Source: Lachnospiraceae bacterium UBA2860
GTDB lineage: Bacteria; Bacillota; Clostridia; Lachnospirales; Lachnospiraceae
Assembly: GCA_002350625.1 (NCBI GenBank)
Contig: DEFE01000028.1
Location: 34,624 to 98,623, forward strand
Length of the DNA: 64,000 nucleotides
Reading direction: 5' to 3'
Below the pieces are notes generated by a model. It was given only the letters and a program-made list of their open reading frames with translations. It did not search any database and was not told the origin of the DNA. Shown piece after piece: positions 8,604 to 16,495 of the stretch. How positions within the stretch are numbered: the first letter of the stretch is position 1; every line of letters starts with the position of its first letter. The translations under genes were made by a program, and so were the position numbers.

Positions 8604-9581
8604 GTGGAAAAGCTAAAACAAAATCCAATCGTTAAAAAGCTGGGATTCAATCGCATCATACTGTTTTGCATCCTGCTGCTGATGTACGGCGTGTTCTCTG
8701 CAGTGATCCCCGGCTTCGCAGGCTCTGCCCGTATCATGAGCATCTTAAACTACGCGTATTTCCTGGGCTTTCTGGCACTGGGCGTTACTTTCGTCATCGC
8801 CACCGGAGGCATCGATTTCTCCATCGGCCCGGTGATGTTCTGCTGCGCGCTGATGGCCGGCTACACCCTCAACACCTACGGCGCGCCGGTCATCGTTACC
8901 CTTCTGATGAGCATCGCAATCGGCTTTGCGTTCGGATGCTTCAACGGTTATCTGGTCGCCTATGTCGGGGTCCCTCCGTTCATCGTTTCCATGGCGACCA
9001 TGAATATCGCCAAGGGACTCGGCTCCGTGTTCACAAAGACCCAGTCCGTCAGCTGGCCGCAGGCGAATGACCCGAGCGGCATCGGCTGGTTCCGCAATCT
9101 GGTCAAGGTCGGCGACATCCCTACCGGCCTGATCATCTTTGCCATCGCTGCCGTAGCGCTCTACATCGTGATGAACAACACCCGGGCCGGCCGCTACATC
9201 CTGTGCCTCGGCAGCAATAAAGAAGCGGTCAGGCTCTCCGGCGTCAATGTGCGCAAATGGCAGATGCTCGCTTTCGTGATCTGCGGAACGATGGCCGGCA
9301 TCGCGGCGATCTTTTTCGTCAGCGCATACACAACCGTGCAGCCCGGTCTTGGCGACACCTACAACAATGAAGCCATCGCTTCCTGCGTCATGGGCGGCAC
9401 CTCGATGGCAGGCGGTCTCGCTTCGATCGGCGGAACCGTGATCGGTGTCATGGTTATCTCCCTCCTGCAGGAAGGCATCATGGCCCTCAGAATGACCAAA
9501 GAAGTCCAGATGATCATCACCGGCCTTATCGTCATCGTATTCGTTTATGCCGACGTCTCCGCGAGACGCCGCCGGAACTGA
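8604..9581 (+). CDS. Sugar ABC transporter permease (RbsC/YjfF-like)
   Basis: A 325-residue polytopic membrane protein of the RbsC/AraH family (about 8-10 hydrophobic segments). Family landmarks are ATGGIDFSIG after the second segment, GYLVAYVGVPPFIVSMATM, YILCLGSNKEAVRLSGVNVRKW in the cytoplasmic loop, and MGGTSMAGGLASIGGTVIG. The GTG start at 8604 follows GGGAGGGAG. It is one of two permeases in the locus, which flank the ATPase gene, as in YtfQRT-YjfF-type importers where two different permeases probably pair. It would import the sugar that the downstream Fuc enzymes degrade. Confidence 0.88.
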   Translation: MEKLKQNPIVKKLGFNRIILFCILLLMYGVFSAVIPGFAGSARIMSILNYAYFLGFLALGVTFVIATGGIDFSIGPVMFCCALMAGYTLNTYGAPVIVTLLMSIAIGFAFGCFNGYLVAYVGVPPFIVSMATMNIAKGLGSVFTKTQSVSWPQANDPSGIGWFRNLVKVGDIPTGLIIFAIAAVALYIVMNNTRAGRYILCLGSNKEAVRLSGVNVRKWQMLAFVICGTMAGIAAIFFVSAYTTVQPGLGDTYNNEAIASCVMGGTSMAGGLASIGGTVIGVMVISLLQEGIMALRMTKEVQMIITGLIVIVFVYADVSARRRRN

Positions 9582-9600
9582 CAGAAAGGAGAAGGAAGAG

Positions 9601-11097
9601 ATGGGTGAAATCATCCTTACCATGAAAGACATCGACAAGTCCTTCCCCGGTGTCCACGCGCTTGATCACGTTGATTTCGAACTGAGGCGCGGCGAAGTTC
9701 ACGCGCTGATGGGAGAAAACGGCGCCGGAAAATCCACCTTGATGAAGGTTCTGACGGGTATCTACACGAAGGACTCCGGAACCATCACCTATGAGGGAGA
9801 GACCGTAGAATTCCACAACACCCACGACGCTCAGGCAGCCGGCATCGTGATCGTCCATCAGGAGCTCAACATGATCGGCGACCTGACCGTGGCGCAGAAT
9901 ATCTTTATCGGCCGCGAGTTCAAAAAGGGGCTGATGATCGACGACCGCAAAATGATCAGAGAGTCAAAAAAGCTCTTTGACGAACTGCATATCGATATCG
10001 ACCCGCGGGCCAAGATGAGTGATCTCACCGTCGGCAAGCAGCAGATGTGCGAAATCGCGAAAGCCATTTCTCATCAGGCTAAGATCATCATCTTTGACGA
10101 GCCCTCTGCCGCTCTGACCGAAAAAGAGATCGAGGATCTGTTCGCGATCATCCGGGATCTCAGAAAACAGAATCTCGGCATCATCTATATCTCCCACCGC
10201 ATGGATGAGATCAAAGTCATCACGGACCGCGTGACGGTCATGCGCGACGGCGCCTATATCGGCACTCTGATCACCAGTGAATGCACAAAAGAAGACATCA
10301 TCAACATGATGGTGGGCCGCGTCATCTACGAAAATCCCAAGACGCACAGTATGGTTCCGGAGGATGCCCCCGTCGTGCTGAAGGTGGAGCATCTCAACGC
10401 CGGTAAATCCGTGCAGGACGTGAGCTTCGAGCTCAGAAAGGGCGAGATTCTCGGCTTCTCGGGACTCATGGGCGCCGGCCGCACAGAGACCGCCAGAGCG
10501 CTCTTCGGCGCAGATCCGAAGCAGAGCGGCGACATCTATGTAAACGGCGAGAAGGTCACGATCAACTCACCGGAAGACGCTGTCAGGCACGGCATCGGGT
10601 ATCTGTCCGAGGACCGCAAGCGCTTCGGCGTGGTTGTCCAGAAGACGATCACGGAAAACTCCACGCTGGCCACGCTCGAGAAGTATATGGCGGGAATGTT
10701 TATCAACAAGGCGGCAGAGAAAGCCGTCGCCGAAAAATACATTGCGGAGCTCGACACCAAGACGCCCGGAGCAGATCAGCTGGTCGTCAATCTGTCAGGC
10801 GGCAATCAGCAGAAAATCGTCATCGCCAAATGGCTCGTGCGGAACTGCGACATCCTCATATTCGACGAGCCCACCAGAGGCATCGACGTCGGCGCAAAGA
10901 ACGAGATCTACAAGCTGATGAACCTCCTCGCTTCAGAGGGGAAATCCATTATCATGATTTCTTCGGAAATGACGGAAATCCTTCGAATGAGCGACCGGAT
11001 CGTCGTTATGTGCGAAGGGAAAAAGACCGGAGAAATCCCGATCGAGGAAGCCACCCAGGAAGCGATTATGGACAAGGCAACCCGTGATATCAAGTAG
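9601..11097 (+). CDS. Sugar ABC transporter ATP-binding protein (RbsA-like, two domains)
   Basis: A 498-residue ATPase with two fused ABC domains. Domain 1: Walker A GENGAGKST, degenerate signature LTVGKQQMCEIAKA and Walker B IIIFDEPSAALT. Domain 2: weak Walker A LMGAGRTET, intact signature NLSGGNQQKIVIAKWL and Walker B ILIFDEPTRGIDVG. This asymmetry is normal for RbsA/MglA/XylG proteins. The start is ATG 9601 after AAAGGAGAAGGAAG. It lies 19 bp after the first permease and 11 bp before the second, as expected for one importer. Confidence 0.92.
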   Translation: MGEIILTMKDIDKSFPGVHALDHVDFELRRGEVHALMGENGAGKSTLMKVLTGIYTKDSGTITYEGETVEFHNTHDAQAAGIVIVHQELNMIGDLTVAQNIFIGREFKKGLMIDDRKMIRESKKLFDELHIDIDPRAKMSDLTVGKQQMCEIAKAISHQAKIIIFDEPSAALTEKEIEDLFAIIRDLRKQNLGIIYISHRMDEIKVITDRVTVMRDGAYIGTLITSECTKEDIINMMVGRVIYENPKTHSMVPEDAPVVLKVEHLNAGKSVQDVSFELRKGEILGFSGLMGAGRTETARALFGADPKQSGDIYVNGEKVTINSPEDAVRHGIGYLSEDRKRFGVVVQKTITENSTLATLEKYMAGMFINKAAEKAVAEKYIAELDTKTPGADQLVVNLSGGNQQKIVIAKWLVRNCDILIFDEPTRGIDVGAKNEIYKLMNLLASEGKSIIMISSEMTEILRMSDRIVVMCEGKKTGEIPIEEATQEAIMDKATRDIK

Positions 11098-11108
11098 GGG
11101 GAAAGAGC

Positions 11109-12077
11109 ATGACGAAGAAAAGATCAATATTTACGCAGGAAGTCATCGTCGGCATCGTTCTGGTAGCCCTGTATCTGATCTTCCGCCTGATCAGTCCCGA
11201 CTTCGGAAAATACACGACCTTCCTTAGCATGATGGACATTTCATACTATTACGCTCTGATGGCGATCGGCGTGGCCTTCCCCCTGATCACCGGAGGCGTG
11301 GACCTTTCCATCGGCACGGGGATGATCTGCTACGCGCTCGCGGGAGGCTGCCTCATCCGTTTCTACAACTGCCCCACAGGACTGGCGATCCTGGTTTCCA
11401 TCCTGTTCGGCGTGGGCATCGGCCTCGCAAATGGCGTGCTGATTTCACTTATGGGTCTGCCGCCCTTCCTCGCGACGCTGTGTACCTGTATGATCACGAG
11501 AGGCCTCGGCTCGGTGGTCACCGGCTCCTTCGCCATTCCGTGGCCTACAGCCAAGCAGGACAACGGCTGGTTTCACTCGATCTTCAAGATCACGACCGCC
11601 GATAACCTGAAGCTGCCTTTGGGCCTCCTCTGGATCATTCTGCTGACGCTGATCATGCAGTTCGTTCTGGCCCACACCAGATTCGGGCGTTACACGATCT
11701 CCATCGGCTCCAATAAAGAGGCGGCGATCCTGTCCGGCATCAACGTTAAGTTCTACCATGTGATGGTCTATATGGTCAGCGGACTGTTCGCAGGTCTCGC
11801 CTCCATCGCCTATGCGGCCGTCATCAAAACCGTGCAGCCAGGCACCGGGGCAGGCATGGAGCTCGATGCCATCGGCGGCGCTATCGTCGGCGGCGTCTCA
11901 GCCTCCGGCGGATACGGAACAATCTATGGGACCGTCATCGGCGCATACGTCATCATATTCCTGAAGCAGGGCCTTCCGTATATCGGATTCAACGCGAACA
12001 TGCAGCAGATCATCACCGGCTTCGTCCTCATCGGAGCGGTCACGATCGATATCATCAAGAGAAAGGTTATCAAATAA
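11109..12077 (+). CDS. Sugar ABC transporter permease (RbsC/YtfT-like)
   Basis: A 322-residue membrane protein of the same family as the permease at 8604. Landmarks are ITGGVDLSIGTGMICYALAG, SLMGLPPFLATLCTCMITRGLG, YTISIGSNKEAAILSGINV and IVGGVSASGGYGTIYGTVIG. The two permeases are clearly different proteins, which supports a heterodimeric channel. The ribosome site GGGGGAAAGAG overlaps the end of the ATPase gene by spacing of 11 bp. It is followed by a 106-bp gap with small GC hairpins before the binding-protein gene. Confidence 0.9.
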   Translation: MTKKRSIFTQEVIVGIVLVALYLIFRLISPDFGKYTTFLSMMDISYYYALMAIGVAFPLITGGVDLSIGTGMICYALAGGCLIRFYNCPTGLAILVSILFGVGIGLANGVLISLMGLPPFLATLCTCMITRGLGSVVTGSFAIPWPTAKQDNGWFHSIFKITTADNLKLPLGLLWIILLTLIMQFVLAHTRFGRYTISIGSNKEAAILSGINVKFYHVMVYMVSGLFAGLASIAYAAVIKTVQPGTGAGMELDAIGGAIVGGVSASGGYGTIYGTVIGAYVIIFLKQGLPYIGFNANMQQIITGFVLIGAVTIDIIKRKVIK

Positions 12078-12183
12078 CATTCATTTCCGGAAACACCTCT
12101 CAAGAGAGGGATTTCATATGGGGCCGGTGATCGGCTCCGGCTCTATATCATTTTCATTCTATCAGCAAAAGGAGGATAAAAGA

Positions 12184-13293
12184 ATGAAGAAAAAAGTGTT
12201 GGCAGTGTTGATGAGCACAGTAATGATCGGAAGTCTCATGGCCGCACCTGTTTTCGCGGCTGAGAACCTCTCCGACACAACGGAAGGCATTGCCCAGTTC
12301 GAAGGCCTCACCGCAAATGAAGCCTACGACTTCCAGATCGTGGTCAAGAGCTTCCAGTCCACCTACTGGCAGGCAGCCCTTCAGGGCATGGACATGGCGA
12401 AGGATGAACTGGGTGTCACTTACACAGCCCAGGGACCTGCTTCTGAGTCTGACATTGCCGACCAGGTGAATATGCTTAACAGCGCGATCAACGGCGCACC
12501 GGCCGGCGTCGGCCTTGCAGCTTGCGACACATCGTCCGTGCTTGAATCTCTGCAGGCGGCTGTTGACGCGGGCGTCCCGGTCGTCGCATTCGACACAGGC
12601 GTTCCGGAACCGCCCGAAGGCTCCATCGTCTGCACCGTCGTGACAGATAACGTAGCGGCCGGCGAAGTTGCGGCTGTGAACCTCTACGAGGCAGTCAAGG
12701 ACAAGATCGGCCAGGGCGCTCCTGTCCGTATCGGCGAAATCAACCAGGACAACTACGCTCTGAACATTCAGCAGCGCGGCCTCGGCTTCATCAACAAGCT
12801 CATCGAGCTGGCTGCAGCTGACGGCTTCACGGTAGCGATGGAAGGCAATGAGTTCTACGTCAACGAAGCAGAAGGCGCTGTTGAAGGCGATGCAGACATC
12901 ATCCTCGAAGTCCGCGTCCCGGCGCAGACAACGGTTGACCTCTGCTCCACAGAGGCCGGCACGATCCTTGACAAAGAAGACACCATCGCTGTGTTCGGCT
13001 CCAACCAGACCGCGGCAGAAGGCCTCCTCGTCGCAAATGACAACCGTGAAGTTCTCGGCGACACGATCGTTGGCGTTGGCTTCGACGCCGGCACATCCAT
13101 CAAGGCTGCTGTTGAAGACGGCACATTCCTCGGCGCTGTGACACAGTCTCCGCTGATGATGGGCTACTACTGCATCTATGCGCTTACAGCGGCAGCGAAC
13201 GGCCAGGAGCTCATCGATGTCCCGACCGACGGTTATTGGTACAACGCTGAGAACATGAACGACGAGAACATCGCTCCGAACCTCTACGACTGA
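12184..13293 (+). CDS. Sugar ABC transporter substrate-binding protein, non-lipoprotein
   Basis: A 369-residue type I periplasmic-binding fold protein (RbsB-like): FQIVVKSFQSTYWQAALQGM, DQVNMLNSAINGAPAGVGLA, VVAFDTGVP, VGVGFDAGTSIKAAVEDG. The start is ATG 12184 after AAAGGAGGATAAAAG; the ORF continues upstream but without a ribosome site. Residues 1-25 are a Sec signal peptide (MKKKVLAVLMSTVMIGSLMA) with a likely AxA cleavage site, and there is no lipobox cysteine, although binding proteins in monoderm bacteria are usually lipoproteins. It delivers the sugar to the two permeases encoded just upstream. Encoding it last in the importer set, before a structured 158-bp spacer, fits its need for higher expression. 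Confidence 0.87.
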   Translation: MKKKVLAVLMSTVMIGSLMAAPVFAAENLSDTTEGIAQFEGLTANEAYDFQIVVKSFQSTYWQAALQGMDMAKDELGVTYTAQGPASESDIADQVNMLNSAINGAPAGVGLAACDTSSVLESLQAAVDAGVPVVAFDTGVPEPPEGSIVCTVVTDNVAAGEVAAVNLYEAVKDKIGQGAPVRIGEINQDNYALNIQQRGLGFINKLIELAAADGFTVAMEGNEFYVNEAEGAVEGDADIILEVRVPAQTTVDLCSTEAGTILDKEDTIAVFGSNQTAAEGLLVANDNREVLGDTIVGVGFDAGTSIKAAVEDGTFLGAVTQSPLMMGYYCIYALTAAANGQELIDVPTDGYWYNAENMNDENIAPNLYD

Positions 13294-13294
13294 T

Positions 13295-13388
13295 CTTCTT
13301 TCCCTGCCGGGAAAGAAGTCAGGAACTGAAAGATGATATGCCACAGGGCGCATTGCGTTGGTCAAACGGACCTTGGCGGTGCGCCCTG
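13295..13388. other. Structured spacer after the binding-protein gene
   Basis: Two hairpins lie between the binding-protein gene and fucI. The first is a perfect 10-bp stem CTTCTTTCCC/GGGAAAGAAG with a TGCC loop (13295-13318). The second (13344-13388) has outer stem CAGGGCGCA/TGCGCCCTG and an inner stem around GGTC-AAACG-GACC. Neither has a clear T-run. They probably protect the 3' end of the binding-protein mRNA or set lower expression of the enzymes downstream. Confidence 0.45.
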
Positions 13389-13451
13389 TCCTTCACAAAA
13401 ACATTGCATAAGACAGCAGCCGTAAACGACATGTTTTAAAAGGAGAAAAAA

Positions 13452-15263
13452 ATGGCAGATACCAGAAAACTGATCGGCGGGCGCCCCGTCATAGGCATCC
13501 GACCGGTGATCGACGGACGGAAAGGTCCCTTGGATGTGCGCGGTTCCCTCGAAGAGCAGACCATGGGCATGGCAAAAAAGGCGAAGGCGCTGTACGAAAA
13601 GCATCTCCGCTACAGCGACGGGACCCCTGTAGAGGTTGTGATCGCCGATTCGACCATCGGGCGCGTAAGGGAGAGCGCCGCGTGCGCCGAGAAATTCAAG
13701 AAGGCAGGCGTCGACATCACGCTCACCGTGACACCCTGCTGGTGTTACGGCTCCGAGACCATGGATATGGATCCCACGACGATCAAGGGCGTATGGGGTC
13801 TCAATGCGACGGAACGTCCCGGCGCCGTCTATCTGGCATCCGTACTTGCGACGCACGCCCAGAAGGGACTCCCCGCATTCGGCATGTACGGACACGAGGT
13901 GCAGGAAGCAGACGACGAAAAAATCCCGGAGGACGTAGAGGAAATGCTGCTGCGCTTCGGGCGCGCCGCGGTCGCGGTCGCTTCTTTGAGAGGAACCTCA
14001 TACCTGCAGATCGGTTCCGTGACCATGGGCATCGGCGGCTCCATCATCGACCAGGACTTTATCGAGTCCTACCTGGGCATGAGAGTGGAGTCGGTCGACG
14101 AGGTGGAGATCATCCGCCGGATGAGCGAAGGCATCTACGATAAGGAAGAATACGAAAGAGCCCTCGCCTGGACAAAGGAAAACTGCAAAGAATGCTTCGA
14201 CAAGAACCCCGAGTGGATCCAGAAATCCCGCGAGGTCAAAGACGAGCAGTGGGAATTCACGGTAAAGATGTACGTGATCATAAAGGATCTGATGCGCGGC
14301 AATGAAAAGCTCGCGGAAAGCTTCCCCGAAGAAGCGCTCGGACACAACGCCATCGCCGGCGGATTCCAGGGACAGAGACAGTGGACGGATTTCTATCCGA
14401 ACTGTGACTATCCGGAGGCATTTCTTGCAACCTCGTTCGACTATGACGGAGCCCGGGAGCCTTATGTGCTCGCCACGGAAAACGATGTCCTGAACGGCCT
14501 GTGCATGCTGTTCCAGAAGCAGCTCACCGGCAGGGCGCCGATGTTCTCCGACGTCCGCACGTATTGGAGCGGCGATTCTGTCAGGAGAGTCACCGGCTAT
14601 GAAATCGAAGGCCACGCCAAGGATGCGGACGGCTTCATCCACCTGATCAACTCCGGCGCTTCCGCTCTGGATTTCTCCGGCGTGTGCAGCGACGAAGAGG
14701 GCAGCCCCGTCTGCAAGGAGTGGTGGAATGTCACGGAAGAAGATATCTCGAAAATGGCAAAAGCGACGGAATGGGCTCCCGCAGATAACGGATACTTCCG
14801 CGGCGGCGGCTATTCTTCCAGATTTGTCACGAAGGCAGAGATGCCGGTGACTATGATGCGCCTCAACCTTGTGAAGGGTCTCGGCCCCGTCCTGCAGATC
14901 GCAGAGGGATGGACCGTAGCGCTTCCGGATGAAGTCACGGATGTTCTCTGGAAGAGAACCGATTACACCTGGCCCTGCACCTGGTTTGCACCCCGCTGCG
15001 ACCACAAGGAGGGAAGCCCGTTTAAGAGCGCCTATGACATGATGCGCGCCTGGGGCGCAAATCACGGCTCCTCCGTCTACGGACACGTCGGCGCGGACCT
15101 GATCACAATGGCCTCGATGCTGCGCATCCCGGTCTGCATGCACAATGTGCCGGACGAGAAAATCTATCGTCCCGCGGCCTGGGGCGCTTTCGGCATGGAC
15201 AAGGAAGGTGCCGATTACAGAGCCTGCAAGAACTTCGGCCCGCTGTATAAAGCTTATAAATAA
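13452..15263 (+). CDS. fucI: L-fucose isomerase
   Basis: A 603-residue cytosolic Mn-dependent isomerase that converts L-fucose to L-fuculose (and often D-arabinose to D-ribulose). Sequence landmarks of FucI run end to end: RPVIGIRPVIDGRKGPLDVRG near the N-terminus, VTPCWCYGSETMDMD, MYGHEVQEADD, SLRGTSYLQIGSVTMGIGGSI, ALGHNAIAGGFQGQRQWTD (metal-binding Glu/Asp/His region) and YGHVGADLITMASMLRIPV at the C-terminus. Length matches the family (about 590 residues). The ribosome site AAAAGGAG precedes ATG 13452. It begins the enzyme section of the operon, followed closely by fucU, aldolase and kinase. Confidence 0.95.
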   Translation: MADTRKLIGGRPVIGIRPVIDGRKGPLDVRGSLEEQTMGMAKKAKALYEKHLRYSDGTPVEVVIADSTIGRVRESAACAEKFKKAGVDITLTVTPCWCYGSETMDMDPTTIKGVWGLNATERPGAVYLASVLATHAQKGLPAFGMYGHEVQEADDEKIPEDVEEMLLRFGRAAVAVASLRGTSYLQIGSVTMGIGGSIIDQDFIESYLGMRVESVDEVEIIRRMSEGIYDKEEYERALAWTKENCKECFDKNPEWIQKSREVKDEQWEFTVKMYVIIKDLMRGNEKLAESFPEEALGHNAIAGGFQGQRQWTDFYPNCDYPEAFLATSFDYDGAREPYVLATENDVLNGLCMLFQKQLTGRAPMFSDVRTYWSGDSVRRVTGYEIEGHAKDADGFIHLINSGASALDFSGVCSDEEGSPVCKEWWNVTEEDISKMAKATEWAPADNGYFRGGGYSSRFVTKAEMPVTMMRLNLVKGLGPVLQIAEGWTVALPDEVTDVLWKRTDYTWPCTWFAPRCDHKEGSPFKSAYDMMRAWGANHGSSVYGHVGADLITMASMLRIPVCMHNVPDEKIYRPAAWGAFGMDKEGADYRACKNFGPLYKAYK

Positions 15264-15286
15264 TCTGGATGAAAAGGAGAAGCGCA

Positions 15287-15733
15287 ATGTTAAAGAATAT
15301 ACCGCCTATTATATCTCCGGAGCTCCTCTCCGTCCTTAACGAGATGGGACACGGCGACCGGATCTGCATCGGCGACGGCAATTTCCCGGGCTCTTCCGTC
15401 GCGGGCGCCGACGGCGCGATCCTGCTCCGCGCGGACGGGCACGGCGTGCCCGAGCTGCTCGATGCCATCCTTCAGCTGATTCCGCTGGACGAATATGTCG
15501 ATACGCCTGCCATGGTCATGGAAGTCATGCCGCAGGATAAGGATCTGGATCTTCCGATCATCGATGAATACAAGAAGATCGTCTCAAAATATGATGCCCG
15601 CGGCGAAAAGGCCTTCGGCTCTTACGAGCGCTTTGAATTCTATGAGCAGGCCAAAAAATGTTATTGCATCCTTCAAAGCGGCGAAACTGCCATCTATGCA
15701 AACCTGATTCTGCAGAAGGGCGTGGTCAAATGA
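15287..15733 (+). CDS. fucU: L-fucose mutarotase (RbsD/FucU family)
   Basis: A 148-residue decameric-type mutarotase that interconverts alpha and beta anomers of fucose and so speeds supply to FucI. Typical features are the N-terminal LKNIPPIISPELLSVLNEMGHGD, with the catalytic His region, IGDGNFPGSS, RADGHGVPELLDAI and the C-terminal ETAIYANLILQKGVV, which lines the active site of the neighbouring subunit. The start is ATG 15287 after AAAAGGAGAAG; an in-frame upstream ATG at 15269 lacks a ribosome site. It lies 23 bp after fucI. Confidence 0.93.
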   Translation: MLKNIPPIISPELLSVLNEMGHGDRICIGDGNFPGSSVAGADGAILLRADGHGVPELLDAILQLIPLDEYVDTPAMVMEVMPQDKDLDLPIIDEYKKIVSKYDARGEKAFGSYERFEFYEQAKKCYCILQSGETAIYANLILQKGVVK

Positions 15734-15775
15734 CAGGCCGCTTTCTTGCCTGATTTACCAGTGGAGGAAAACACT

Positions 15776-16462
15776 ATGCTCATGAAAGAGGCCAGAGAAA
15801 AAATAGTTGCGTTCGGAAAACGGATGGAGGCGGACGGGCTGACGCTCGGCACGGCCGGAAATATCAGCATCTTTGATCCGGAGCTCAGGCTTATGGCCAT
15901 CAGCCCGTCGGGCATTCCCTATGAGAAAACGACGCCGGAGGATATTGTGATCCTGGATGAGGAAGGAAATGTCGTCGAAGGCGAAAGAAAGCCTTCCAGC
16001 GAATACCTTCTGCACGGGGCCTTCTACAAAACAGATCCTGAAGCCCGCGCCGTCGTCCACACGCATTCGATGTACTGCACGATTCTTGCCTGCATGGGAG
16101 AGCCTCTCCGTTCCGTGCATTATGCCATCGCAGAAGCACAAACGGATGAGATCCCGCTGGTGCCCTATCACACCTTCGGCACCCCCGAGCTGGCGGCGGC
16201 AGCTGCGAAAGCTCTTAAAAAGCCGGGGAGAGGGCTGATCCTGGCCAATCACGGCATGTGCGCCTACGGGCCTTCGATTGAGAGTGCCTACGGTCTGGCC
16301 CTGACCATGGAGTGGTGTGCAAAGGTGCAGTGGCACTGCATGGCGGCCGGAAAGATGAACGTGCTTTCCGGCGAAGAGATGCAGATCGCGATGGAGCACT
16401 ATAAAACATATGGGCAGAAAAAAAGCGACGGCACCCATACACAAGGCTACAGCGGAGTATAA
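15776..16462 (+). CDS. fucA: Class II aldolase, probable L-fuculose-1-phosphate aldolase
   Basis: A 228-residue zinc aldolase of the FucA/RhaD/AraD family, which splits L-fuculose 1-phosphate to dihydroxyacetone phosphate and L-lactaldehyde. Seen: GLTLGTAGNISI (phosphate loop), SPSGIPYEK, KPSSE with the acid/base Glu, VVHTHSMY with two zinc His, and ILANHGMCAYG with the third zinc His. Start ATG 15776 after GGAGG; ATG 15782 is a possible alternative. Its place between fucU and the kinase supports fuculose phosphate as substrate, but the family also includes ribulose-5-P epimerase and rhamnulose-1-P aldolase. Confidence 0.85.
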   Translation: MLMKEAREKIVAFGKRMEADGLTLGTAGNISIFDPELRLMAISPSGIPYEKTTPEDIVILDEEGNVVEGERKPSSEYLLHGAFYKTDPEARAVVHTHSMYCTILACMGEPLRSVHYAIAEAQTDEIPLVPYHTFGTPELAAAAAKALKKPGRGLILANHGMCAYGPSIESAYGLALTMEWCAKVQWHCMAAGKMNVLSGEEMQIAMEHYKTYGQKKSDGTHTQGYSGV

Positions 16463-16495
16463 CAGAAAACAAAGCTGCGGCAATGGAGGGGATAC

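Noticed and set aside
12154..13365. A 403-codon minus-strand reading frame
   Set aside because: Antisense shadow of the sugar-binding protein gene; no ribosome site and no recognisable domain.
13998..15287. A 429-codon minus-strand reading frame
   Set aside because: Antisense shadow of fucI, whose sense-strand protein matches the family from end to end.
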